64,000 nucleotides of DNA from Parasponia andersonii (Eukaryota > Streptophyta > Magnoliopsida > Rosales > Cannabaceae), in contig JXTB01000025.1 in NCBI GenBank assembly GCA_002914805.1, forward strand, positions 1,266,504 through 1,330,503, written 5' to 3'. Below are positions 53,747 through 64,000 of the stretch, one piece after another. Position numbers and translations under genes: made by a program. Every line of letters starts with the position of its first letter. Within the stretch, counting starts at the first letter, position 1. The notes under the pieces were generated by a model. The model saw only the letters and a list, made by a program, of their open reading frames with translations. It was not told the origin of the DNA and did no database searches.

Positions 53747-55908
53747 CTATGGCTCTATATTCTGGTAGAATAAATCTACACATAATTTCTGTCTTGAATG
53801 TTGCATAACATCATCAACAACGTTGGATAGTGGAATGTCAGCTAACAGACATTCCAAGTGCTTAACAACAAAAATGTCGCAATCTCCACTGTAAAGGCAA
53901 ATAATTCTAGTTAGTCTCAAAATAACCAAATGAAGAAATGTTTGTTAATATCCTTATATTCTATTGAATTACCTCTTCGCTGTTTGTGGACTACATTGGG
54001 AGGTAACTTTCTAATATTAAAATCACGCGGTTTCGTCGTTGTAGTCAAATCAAGATCAGCGCGATCAGTGACTTCTTCTACATTGAGCAGAAAGTATAGC
54101 AGCATCTTCATCATTGGACGCATGGCTTGCTCGACACGTGCATCATCATATAATGCCTGGTCAGAGTCATATACCGTGAGCATATGCGCAGGAAGATCTA
54201 TCTGCACAAGAACCCAATGATTTGAACCGATGTTCAAGGGATAGTAAACTTCGTCAATCTCTACCCAACCACGTTGAAAATGATCTGCATATCTTTTAGC
54301 ATTGTCAGTAAGCTGGTCATCCCACAAAAACTTCGCTTTATTGGAAGTTCTTCGGAATGCATCCCACCGACCATTCATGCATGCAATGTAGACTGTGTCC
54401 ACAAGGGCGACCTTCTTTTTATAAGTCTTTGGGAAAAGCCAAAGGTATTCTCGTATCAACCGAAAAGCCGCGTCAATATGCTGCAAATGGAGAGAATACA
54501 ATAACTTTTAAGTGAATATAAANNNNNNNNNNNNNNNNNNNNNNNNNNNNNNNNNNNNNNNNNNNNNNNNNNNNNNNNNNNNNNNNNNNNNNNNNNNNNN
54601 NNNNNNNNNNNNNNNNNNNNNNNNNNNNNNNNNNNNNNNNNNNNNNNNNNNNNNNNNNNNNNNNNNNNNNNNNNNNNNNNNNNNNNNNNNNNNNNNNNNN
54701 NNNNNNNNNNNNNNNNNNNNNNNNNNNNNNNNNNNNNNNNNNNNNNNNNNNNNNNNNNNNNNNNNNNNNNNNNNNNNNNNNNNNNNNNNNNNNNNNNNNN
54801 NNNNNNNNNNNNNNNNNNNNNNNNNNNNNNNNNNNNNNNNNNNNNNNNNNNNNNNNNNNNNNNNNNNNNNNNNNNGGATTCAATAACGCCTTTGTGACAA
54901 GCTACAAGATAGTTCAAAATAAAGTTCAATCAACTTATGAATTTATAAAATTAATTATATAGAATAAAATTAATTTTTCAGACTTACTTTCTTAATCTTG
55001 AATACATCAATACAATCCATCATTAATGGTATTTTATTGCTTGTCCATGACAGTATCCTTGGGAATTTGATGCCAAGGTTCTCAGAAAATGCACCAGTAA
55101 GCTTCGGGATAGCCTCATAAGCACAATAATGTAAAGCAATGCTAAACCCATACACTGTGTATTTAGCTTCCTTGGCATTCTTATTCTTTTTCATCTTCTG
55201 AAGGTAGTTTTCCCTCTGATGCATCATGTCCTTATTCAAACTAGGGAACGTTCTCTCGTAAGATCACCTTCCCCATAGATAATTAAAGAAATCCTCCTCA
55301 TTCTCCACAAAAGAGAGCATATCTATCATAATCTTCGTACTTGACTCCTGTGCCATCAACAACCCATCTACTAAGTAGCACAAACCAAACTTCCATACGT
55401 CCTCCTTCTCCTCACAATTTAGAAATGCAGCTTCTAATTCACCGGATCTCACATTAGCTGCATTATTCAGGTATGTCTCCATGAGCCTCATGCTAGTAGA
55501 CATAAATTTGTACTTCACAACGTCTAGATCTTTGGCAAAGTTTAACGTCGTTATCAACACAAACTCACCAAGCCCGAATCTCAAGTTGCTATCCCCAATG
55601 AAAAACTGCAACTCCGCCGGGTTTTGGGATTTCACCTTCCTCAACAGTAGTTGGTGTATAAGTACTCCTGATGCTTGCATTAGAGGAGCAAGAAAAAATT
55701 GCTTAAACGGACACTACTTTTCCCTCTCTAACAAATCATACTTCTCAAATCTCTCCTTAATCTTCGACATCACCTTGTTCCTTTTATAGTGACCCTTCCA
55801 GGAAAGTGTTCTCCAAAAGGTACAAGGAGCTTTGACATTTGGTTCGGCATAAGAGGAACAAAGCAATTTAGTTAGGATTTTTATAAATTTAACATATATC
55901 AAAAGCAT
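53747..55908 (-). pseudogene. DUF1985-Ulp1 (C48) cysteine protease-like gene of the MULE, broken
   Basis: Minus-strand pieces, in order: about 55863-55690 (AEPNVKAPCTFWRTLSW...), 55680-54970 with a DUF1985-like region (LQFFIGDSNLRFGLGEFVLI), an N gap at 54875-54523, 54501 to about 53966, and a last exon from about 53892 to 53747. The Ulp1 triad is visible: His in GSNHWVLVQIDL, Asp in TVYDSD and Cys in SGDCDIF. Ulp1 enzymes process SUMO; in MULEs the role is unknown. In-frame stops occur near 55726-55728 (TAG) and at 55264-55266 (TGA). The last splice joins the frames poorly: the GT at 53971-53970 and AG before TGGAGATTGC put the Cys exon one base out of frame. It is probably non-functional. 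Confidence 0.82.
54523..54875. other. Assembly gap (353 N)
   Basis: It lies inside the Ulp1-like gene, between the DUF1985 and protease parts, and hides at least one exon or intron. Confidence 0.95.
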
Positions 55909-55914
55909 CTAAAT

Positions 55915-57745
55915 TACATCGAAATATAGTTGAAACGCATCGAAATAAGTCGAAAAGTGATCGAAATTTCGATCATTTTGATTTCGACGAGATTTCGATT
56001 GTCATCGAAAAATCTTACAGAAATTATCTCAAATGAGAACAAATAGCTAGGAGGTGGAAATTGTCCATCGAAAATCATCGAAAAATAGAGCACGTCAAAA
56101 TGGAATTGAAAATTAATCGAAAACAGTCGAAAAAAGATTAACTACTAGTTACTAGAAAAGAAAAGGTCATCGAACTGTGATCGAAAAACAGTCGAACTAA
56201 CATCGAAAATTTAGAGCAGCCTTATTTTCTATTTTAAAATGTCATCGAAAATGTATCGAAATTTCAGCACTATTCATCGAAATAAAATCGAAAACCTATT
56301 ATAAAATATCATCGAAAAGGTATCGAAATTTCGACTCTGTAAATCGAAACACAATCGAAATACCATCGAATCTCATTGAACTGTCATCGAAAAATAGTCG
56401 AACTAACATCGAAAATTTAGAGCAGCCTTATTTTCTATTTTAAAATATCATCGAAAATGTATCGAAATTTCAGTACTATTCATCGAAACCTCATCGAAAT
56501 AAAATCGAAAACCTATTTTAAAATATCATCGAAAAGGTATCGAAATTTCGATTCTGTAAATCGAAACACATTTGAAATACCATCGAAAACACGTCGAAAT
56601 ACCATCGAATATCATCGAAAAATAGTTGAACTAACATCGAAAATTTATAATAGCCTTATTTTCTATTTTAAAATGCCATAAAAAATGTATCGAAATTTCA
56701 GCACTATTCATCGAAATAAAATCGAAACACAGTCGAAATAATATGGAAAGTTTATTTTACCTATTTGAAAATATCATCGAAAAGGTATCGAAATTTTAAC
56801 TCTGTAAATCGAAACACAGTCGAAATATCATCGAATATCATCAAACTGTCATTAAAAAACAGTCGAACTAACATCGAAAATTTAGAGCAGCCTTATTTTC
56901 TATTTTAAAAGACAAATTAGCTTAAATGTCATCGAAAATGTATCGAAATTTCAACACTATTCATCGAAACCTCATCAAAATAAAATCAAAACACAGTCGA
57001 AATAACATCGAAAGTTTATTTTACCTATTTAATAGAGAATACGGAGCATATTTAACCTAATTTCTTTTTTAAAATATCATCGAAAAGGTATCGAAATTTC
57101 GACTCTGTAAATCGAAATACAGTTGAAATACCATCGAAAATACGTCGAAATACCATTAAAAACACGTCGAATTTCACGTGATTTTCCGGTACTATTTTCA
57201 GCCATACTCATTGAAATATGATCGAAAATTTAGACCAGCTAATTGAAAATGCATCGAAAAAATGTCGGAATGAAGTCAAAAATTTCTAAATCGTCTTCTA
57301 CTACAAATACCCTAAATTCAAAAAAAAATAAAACCCTCAAATGTATCGAAATTTCAGTACTATTCATCGAAACCTCATCGAAATAAAATCGAAACACAGT
57401 CGAAATAACATCGAAAGTTTATTTTATCTATTTAATAGAGAATACGGAGCATATTTAACCTAATTTCTCTTTTAAAATATCATTGAAAAGGTATCAAAAT
57501 TTCAACTCTGTAAATCGAAATACAGTCGAAATACCATCGAAAATACGTCGAAATACCATTGAAAACATGTCGAATTTCACGTGATTTTCCGGTACTATTT
57601 TCAGCCATACTCATTGAAATATGATCGAAAATTTAGACCAGCTAATCGAAAATGCATCGAAAAAATGTCAGAATGAAGTCAAAAATTTCTAAATCGTCTT
57701 CTACTACAAATACCCTAAATTCAAAAAAAATAAAACCCTCAAATT
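55915..57745. repeat. TCGA-phased array, right arm
   Basis: TCGAAA words recur mostly every 10-11 bp. The GAGCAGCCTTATT-marked unit occurs at 56214, 56420, about 56648 (diverged) and 56885, spacings about 206, 228 and 237 bp. From 56938 a segment of about 403 bp is tandemly duplicated (56938-57341 and 57342-57744), shown by AATAGAGAATACGGAGCATA at 57031 and 57434. ORFs here are repeat-derived. Confidence 0.9.
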
Positions 57746-58342
57746 ATATTTTGCTTACCTTTTACTGGGGACTCATTTTTCTCAACGTAATCCTAAACAG
57801 TGAGAGAGATTTGAGATTTACGATAAACGGCACGACGAGTTTTCGTCTTCCTCGATTAACGACGCGATGGATTATTGGCTCTTTAGAGAAGGAGACGAAA
57901 GAGAGAGTTAGAGAGAGAGAAATGAGGAGTTTAAAGGGAAGAGACATATTTTCTCTTAAGTATTAGTAAGGATATTTTCGTCCGCAAACATATTTTTCAA
58001 ATATTTTTTAACTTGTGTGTACGGGCCAAAATAAGGGATTACGGAGCCTATCTAACCATGTTTCTCGACGAAAATCCCTGTCTACTTCCACGGCTCAAAC
58101 TCAGGTTCACCTATATGCAATTCCTTGATGAGCTACCACACTCGGTGATTCAGAATATTTTATTTTCATTTAATAAACAATTGATATCTAATTACTCATT
58201 GACGGAAGGTATATTCGTTATTGCTCCATTTATGATCCATAACATATGCTTATAACTAGCTCAATTGGTACCATCTGCCTCGGAACACGAAGCTAGTATT
58301 AGATTTTTCCACAAAAAAGAGAGAGAGAGCAGTGGGTGGAGC
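57746..58342. promoter_or_regulatory. Right MULE end and RNS2 upstream region
   Basis: On the minus strand 57960-57770 looks like a CT-rich 5' leader, plausibly that of the Ulp1-like gene. The right inverted end of the MULE lies near 58035. From 58036 to 58342 is the near-upstream region of the T2 ribonuclease gene, with a GA-rich leader (58315-58332). The MULE has therefore placed itself within about 300 bp of the RNS2 start codon. Confidence 0.45.
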
Positions 58343-61300
58343 ATGAACAAAGCTCCAATGGCTCTTCTGTCCGCCAAATTGGCCTGTTTAACCATCGCAA
58401 CAATGGCTTCCTTGGCCACCACGGAGGCCAAAGCCAATTGGGTCGGACTTGGAAACCAAAATGGAATCTTGCAACTAAAAACGCAAAGAGAGTTCGATTA
58501 CTTCGCCTTGGCTCTTCAATGGCCTGCCACCTACTGTCGCCGGAGCAGCCACTGCTGCACCTCCAATGCTTGCTGCAGAGGGTTCTTAATCCTTTCCCTT
58601 TCTTTTTCTCTATTTAATTTCTGAAAATAGATTAAATTCAAGTAATAATGGAGGTTTTGCGACCTCTGATGATGAACTTTCTGGTTCCGTATGAATACTG
58701 AATCTTAAAGCTGAACTGCTTGTTAGCTTGGGTCTAATTGGGTCTGGCAAAAAGATTCATGCTTTAGCTGAAATTGTTTATTTTTTATCGTGTGTTGCGA
58801 AAACACGCTTTATTGCTTTGGGTCCATTGTTGTGGTCTAAATGGGATTAGAATGCTCCATTTGTTCCTAACTTTCGACTTTTGTTCTTTCGAGCTTTTTT
58901 CACATTGATTGATTATGTAGTTTTGATGGTACAATCTATGCATTGTAATTTGGAAGCATATACTCGTAATAATTTGTATTCCAATGACTCAATGATTGTG
59001 TTCTAATGTTTTTCCCCGCTTTTTCCAGCTCAAATGCTCCTACTGAGTTTACAATACGTAAGTTTATGGTTACATGCGTCTAATATTCACAATGTAATAA
59101 GTTGTTGTACCTCTTGACTCACATTTTCGTTAACATTTGAGTTCAATGATGTAAATAGCTATATTGTACTGCAAATATGTCTATGCTCAAACTGTTTTAG
59201 TATCCACTAAGAGGGAAAACTTATGGAAGAATAGAAGGAATTTGGAAGAAATCTTGTATCTTTATTGACAAATGCAGTTTTTGAACTTGCTACATGAAGA
59301 GTTATTTATTGAGGTCCATTTAGGAAATGTTATTTTCACCATTGGCTTGGAGAAGCGTCAATCTTGTTATTAGTTCTAAATAAACCTGAAAACATGACTT
59401 GTTATTGTATTTTCCAATTTGGGGATTTATCCCAGGAAGCAAAAGTTATTAAGTTCATCACTGACTCATGATTTATATATTTGGGATACATAATCTATTT
59501 GTTATACATAATCTATTTGTTGTGATGGTAATTTGACTTTCTAATAAATAAATCTCTCATAGGTAACAGTGTGAGTAATCTGCTTTTTGTTCTTGTATGG
59601 CAGATGGGTTGTGGCCTGACTATAATGATGGAAGCTGGCCTTCCTGCTGCACGCAGAAAAGGTTTAATGAGAAAGAGGTGTGTGTTTGTATTTACTCTTC
59701 TTTTGTAGCCATGGTGTATAAGATAATAGCCCACTCAAAGGATCGCGATTATTATATATTTTTAGAGAGTGGATTAGACTAATAACCAATTAAAAGTAAC
59801 TCTTATACCAACACTTGTGTAATACACTCTCCAAAGGCTCTTCCCGTACCTTCAATGTTAATCCTTTTGTGGTTAAGTATAACGCCTCCGTATTGGTTTA
59901 TGTTCTTTGCTGTAAATACATTTTGTGCTTGTACTTCCGTTCAGTACTTACAATTTCTTTTCACAACGTAATTGTTTACATATCTCAAGTACTTCCTGAG
60001 TCTATATCACCATACTGGTATTCTGCTATTCATTTTGTAGATTTCAACACTGCTTGATGCTCTAGAGAAGTATTGGCCATCGCTAAGTTGTAGTTCATCA
60101 TCAACCTGCCATGGCGGTAAAGGATCATTTTGGGCTCATGAGGTGGTCATTAATTGTAAACTTACTTTGTGCTTAATATCTTGATTTCTATTGTACAGCT
60201 CTGACAATTATTCATCTTCTGTTTTCATGATGATTGAATTGGACACCACAACACTGGCAGTGGGGTAATCCTCTTCATCTTTTTTTCTGAACTTTATGGT
60301 GTAATACATGTCGTGCTTATATGTGATTCTAAGTTGCTACATCTTTTTTTCGATCTATTGCCATAGCCTTAAATTGTGACACCAGTTATAGTCAATGAAG
60401 GCTCATACAAATTCACTTCCCGTTTGTTACTATAATTTATTGAAACACTTGTTTTCAAACCTTAAGATCTAAGTTTTGTTTTATCTATGTTTCCATGTTT
60501 CTGTTGTTTATTTGAATAGACAGACCAATCAAAGTGTATAAGAGTTTGAATACCAATACTGTAGGAAATGACAACTGATATAAGAGTATGAAATGCATAT
60601 TCGATGAATTTCAACTCCGTAAGATGTTTCTGCTGAATTTTTTTTAGATATTTATACTCTTTTATACCTTAATGATAGCAATCAGTAGTCTTAATGAAGG
60701 CTAGGGGAACGCTTTTCCTCTTTTAGGTGTGAGTTTACCAAATAATTTTATTGAGTTTAACCTGTGGGACCATTGCGGTGGCATAGCATCCATAAAGTCA
60801 GAGGTTTAATAAGGGTGCAAGTTGATTGTAATGACACTTTTTTTTTTTTCAAAGCAACTCACGAAATCATTTTTTCCCCTTTTTTTAACTACTATAGCTC
60901 TTTTTCAAGTTTGTGTGTTGTTACTTGCAGAGAAGCATGGGACATGTTCCTCTCCCATCACTGGGGATGAATACAATTACTTTTTAACGACCTTGAATGT
61001 TTATTTCAAATACAATGTCACGGTAAGTTTTCAACGATCTTTAATCGTTCCACCTGGATCACTTCACTCTTCAGTTACAGAAGTAAAATTTTTTATAGCA
61101 AGTTATTAGTATTCTCTTTGTCACTTCCAAGTAGAGCTTTTAATTCGGAAGGTGTAAAATTGCTTGTTGAAGATTCTAATTAACCCTTATAAGGTTTGCT
61201 ATTCTACATTATTAGATGTAGTAGCTCCCATCGTTTCTAAGGGCAGGGATGGCTGGATTTGGTTTGGCATGTGAAGTGTGATACTTCAAACATTTTAGGA

Positions 61301-62761
61301 TTTCGTGGAGTAGTGATGGCATTGTAGAAATATAATGAACTGCAAATCTGTCACTTGTTCACGAAAGCTATTCTTTTTTCATCCTTATAAGTCGTTTGCA
61401 TTGTTTAAGATTTATATTCCAATATATACAGTCAATGCGTATCTCTTATAATAGAATTCTAATATTGTTCTCAGAGAGTCCTCTACGAAGCAGGATATGT
61501 GCCTTCTAACAGAGAAAAATATCCTCTTGGAGGCATCATTTCTGCCATTCAGAATGCTTTTCACGCAACCCCGTTGGTTGTTTGCAGAAATGGAGCTTTA
61601 GAAGAACTTCGCCTATGCTTTTACAAGAATTTTGAGGTAAAACTCCCATTAGGAATTTACTTTAGATTCTATAGTAGATGAATAGAGATCAATTCCACAT
61701 CAGCCACTGTTTGTAGGGCACCTGAAAGTTATGTTGAATTGAAAACACAGTTTCCTTTACTGCTGAAGATTATCATTGTATTCTGTCTTAGGCACTTGCA
61801 GCTCCAAATTTCATGATTGAATTACTCTTTTGAGTTGTATTAGCACAAGCCCAACATATGCTATTTTTAAACAAGCTGGATGATTTTTTTGGGGATAAGC
61901 ATTAGAGATATCCCATTGCCTGACATGGTTTATAATTAGGATGACTTGGATGGAGATTTTGATAGAAAGCCCTTTGTCCAGTTTCATTCCTGGCCTTGAT
62001 ATTTACTTGCATTTCCCATGGAAGGTTCTCATTATTGTTATTAATTATATTTTTTCAATGTATTTTGAACGTTCTATTTTTCTGCAGCCTAGGGACTGCG
62101 TGACTGAAGCAACTCAAAATGACATGGTTTCTTCAAGAAACTCTTGTCCTTCTTATATCGGCTTACCAGAATACGTGTCACGGGGTAAGTTCCCTTCTGC
62201 TGTAGTCACCTAAATGTAGATTCACTTATAACGCCACTTCTAATTTACTTTTTTAAATCATAGAATCTTATTCGATTGTATGCATTCATTATGTGCTCGT
62301 AACTGAGATGTAGTTTGCTTGTTTGGAAGTTTTTCCGGTTGCTTTCAAGTGTTTATGGTTGTGGACTTGTGGCTCTTGTTCTCATCAGTCGGTTTGTCTC
62401 TGCAATGAACTACGTGTCTTTTGATGCTTTAATGTAAATCAACAACCAAAACTCATTTAATTCGTTTCGTGTTAGATGGTAGTTGAATTATCTTATCTTT
62501 GATCCCAATACAAAGGGGATTTCTTTACGTTTCAGTTTTACATACTTTCAGAAGAACACTGAAAACGAAACGAGAATCAGACAAGACAATGTAGAAAATC
62601 AACGAATAAATCATCTTGATATATGCATTAAATAACTCAAGTACTGCATTAGACAAATATGTACTCTTAAAATGTCATATCTGTTCGCAGTTTTAAATTT
62701 TTTTAACCGTATATTTCATCTGGTATATTCAGGGGTTGAAGGCGCTGATACTACAATTTAA
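58343..62761 (+). CDS. RNS2: T2 ribonuclease, RNS2-type (vacuolar/ER rRNA turnover)
   Basis: Nine exons give 275 aa: 58343-58581, 59029-59057, 59604-59677, 60041-60142, 60261-60264, 60931-61022, 61475-61636, 62088-62184 and 62733-62761 (TAA). All introns are GT-AG and phases close. The enzyme cleaves RNA through a 2',3'-cyclic phosphate; Arabidopsis RNS2 degrades rRNA in vacuole and ER. The N-terminus ([20 protein letters not shown]...) is a signal peptide. Catalytic motif I is [18 protein letters not shown]; motif II is HEWEKHGTC, formed across three exons. Paired cysteines ([14 protein letters not shown]...PRDC) fit the family. The many introns fit the RNS2 (class II) group rather than self-incompatibility RNases, which have few. 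Intron 5 carries a fragment of the 42-kb repeat family. Confidence 0.94.
60261..60264 (+). other. 4-nt microexon (TGGG) of RNS2
   Basis: Exon 4 ends in codon GAG at 60142 and exon 6 begins AG AAG CAT. The conserved Trp and the first base of the next Glu are supplied by TGGG at 60261-60264, flanked by AG (60259-60260) and GT (60265-60266). With it the motif reads His-Glu-Trp-Glu-Lys-His-Gly in frame; without it the frame shifts. Confidence 0.85.
60722..60800. repeat. Fragment of the 42-44 kb repeat family inside RNS2 intron 5
   Basis: AGGTGTGAGTTTACC through AATAATTTTATTGAGTTTAA matches 43424-43458. The following CCATTGCGGTGGCATA matches ATCATTGCGGTGGCATTA near 42563. Confidence 0.75.
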
Positions 62762-63971
62762 GAACTTGGGAGCACGTGAATATTATAAGCCGAATAATGA
62801 AACTTGTTAATTTATCTGTATGGTAAAAAATGTTTGCATAAATTCCGACTTCATGAGTCGGATACATAAATTGTTGTAGAATAATGTTCCATTATTCTCC
62901 TGTAATTGACAATATGGAAAGATTTAGGGGTAAATGGATGCATGAGCACTTTCTTTTCTCAGTTCAGTGCTGCTTTAGGAAAATGTATATGTTTCTGAAA
63001 AAATAGCAAATTATTTAATGTAACATTTCAACGATTTAATCCTGAGTCTCTATAGTTGAAAAGTAGAAGAATCAGTTTAAAAGAAGAAAACAAAATAAAA
63101 TAAGACTAGCCATCGAAAATAAGTTTGAGGGTTGCTTGCGTGAATTAGAAGGATTACAAGTTCAAATTTGATAGGGACAAAATTTGGTAGTGACTAAATG
63201 ATAGGTATTAGTTAAGTTGTACTTAAAAAAAAAGATTAGGTATGGTTGAAGAACTTTACAGTGACAAAATGGTGGTTTTAGGTAAGTTCTACTTAAAAAA
63301 AAAATATTTTTTAAAAAAAAGACTGTAAACTGAAGAAAAAAGACGAGATGAGATGAGCAGGGGTGGGTGTGGGTGTAGAATCTGTGGAAGAGAGAAGAAA
63401 AAACTAAAAGTAAGGAAAAATTATGAATATGAGTGTAGTGTACTATTTTTCTTTTAGTTGCGAATGTTCTTCTCCTTTTAATATTTTTATTCTAATCAGG
63501 GTTTTAAATTTAATTGGCTGAAAATGACAGATTAACCTCAAGTATATTTTTTTAAAAGAAAAAAGATAAGACTGAAGTTATTCTTATCTTTTCTTTTCTC
63601 GCTAATCTGGGCTAAATCAGATAAGATATGCGTTTAAATTAATTTATTTTCAATATCAAACGTAAGCGAATTACTGTTAATTTTGTTTAGTTTATTTTCC
63701 TTTTCCTTATTTTAGGACATATCGGTTTATTGAATGAATCTTAGGATCTCAAAATATAAAATTTGAAAAAAAATATTGATAGTGTAATTGAGTCAAAATT
63801 AAGTGAGATTTCTTTACATTTATCTCAAATAAAATAAATAACTATAATTTCCTACTTTTCGAAAGAAAAGGGGCAAAAAAAAAAAAAAAAGAAAAGGGAA
63901 GAAAGATCTAGGGGTTAAAAAAGAGAGAGAACGAAGCATTTCGGCAAACAGAAAGAGAGCAAGTTTCATCA
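62762..63971. other. 3' flank of RNS2 and putative upstream region of the next gene
   Basis: The first few hundred bases are probably RNS2 3' UTR. At about 63190-63310 a diverged duplication repeats ACTTAAAAAAAAA after a GTTAAGTTGTA or GTAAGTTCTA word. The last 100 bases are GA-rich like a plant 5' leader. Confidence 0.4.
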
Positions 63972-64000
63972 ATGGCTCTTCTTTTAACGACTCTAATAAT
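63972..64000 (+). CDS. Possible 5' end of a gene running off the window
   Basis: ATG at 63972 in the context TCAATGGCT (G at +4, A at -3 is C, so moderate) opens a frame MALLLTTLI that stays open to the window end. It follows a GA-rich stretch resembling a 5' UTR. Only nine codons are visible, so no product can be named; the hydrophobic start could be a signal or targeting peptide. Confidence 0.3.

Larger units (their letters stand above)
49172..58035. mobile_element. Large Mutator-like element carrying transposase and Ulp1-like genes
   Basis: The core is secure: a MuDR-type transposase gene (plus) and a DUF1985-Ulp1 protease gene (minus) converge, as in Kaonashi-type MULEs that are known to carry ULP-like genes. 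The limits are less sure. The left end (from about 49172, AGGCATATTTTGGCAC...) and the reverse complement of the right end (from about 58035, CCTTATTTTGGCCC...) share ATTTTGGC and a TGAAAAATAT word at matching distances, which I read as diverged terminal inverted repeats. No 9-bp target duplication is evident. TCGA-rich arrays fill the arms and the gene-free middle. Total length is about 8.9 kb including a 353-base gap. Confidence 0.7.

Noticed and set aside
52795..57745. CRISPR-like regular repeats
   Set aside because: Spacing is about 11 bp with no unique spacers of 25-40 bp, the genome is eukaryotic, and the repeats belong to a MULE.

Overview
The window is plant nuclear DNA, most likely from a eudicot. 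It is AT-rich and repeat-laden, with intron-containing genes whose products match well-known plant families. I cannot name the species from sequence alone. Five runs of N mark unresolved bases (18281-18296, 20023, 21775, 34399-34861, 54523-54875). A poly-T/poly-G block near 30 kb looks like an assembly artefact.

Layout. At 134-6306 lies a broken tandem copy of an ACOT9-type acyl-CoA thioesterase gene, interrupted by a decayed Ty3/gypsy element with a 2.3-kb LTR. The intact thioesterase gene follows at 9607-12289 (5 exons, 437 aa). It faces, tail to tail, a class I formin on the minus strand (13282-17579, 4 exons, 1199 aa). From 17.8 to 29.3 kb I find no convincing protein gene, only AT-rich spacer with miniature inverted-repeat elements, tandem repeats and microsatellites. 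A MED19 gene (Mediator subunit) lies on the minus strand at 29349-31211; its lysine-rich middle exon is not readable. A full-length but dead chromovirus-like Ty3/gypsy element on the minus strand occupies 33159-42066, with both LTRs, a primer-binding site, a polypurine tract and gag-pol remains. Next come an approximately 860-bp dimeric repeat (42.2-43.9 kb) and more AT-rich spacer.

From about 49.17 to 58.04 kb lies a large Mutator-like element (MULE) of the type that carries a Ulp1-like protease gene. A mudrA-type transposase (plus strand) and a DUF1985-Ulp1 gene (minus strand) converge, and both carry premature stops. They are flanked and separated by arrays in which the tetranucleotide TCGA recurs about every 11 bp, grouped into repeats of about 210-235 bp, with opposite polarity on the two sides. 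This is the most unusual structure in the window.

The window ends with an RNS2-type T2 ribonuclease gene (58343-62761, 9 exons including a 4-nt microexon that supplies part of the second catalytic motif) and what may be the first codons of another gene at 63972.

The host genes (thioesterase, formin, MED19, T2 ribonuclease) are functionally unrelated housekeeping genes, not a cluster. The repeats form the rest: two retroelements, one MULE and several miniature families. Most nonsense changes I could assign in the dead elements are CAG to TAG or TGG to TAG/TGA, as expected from deamination of methylated cytosine.
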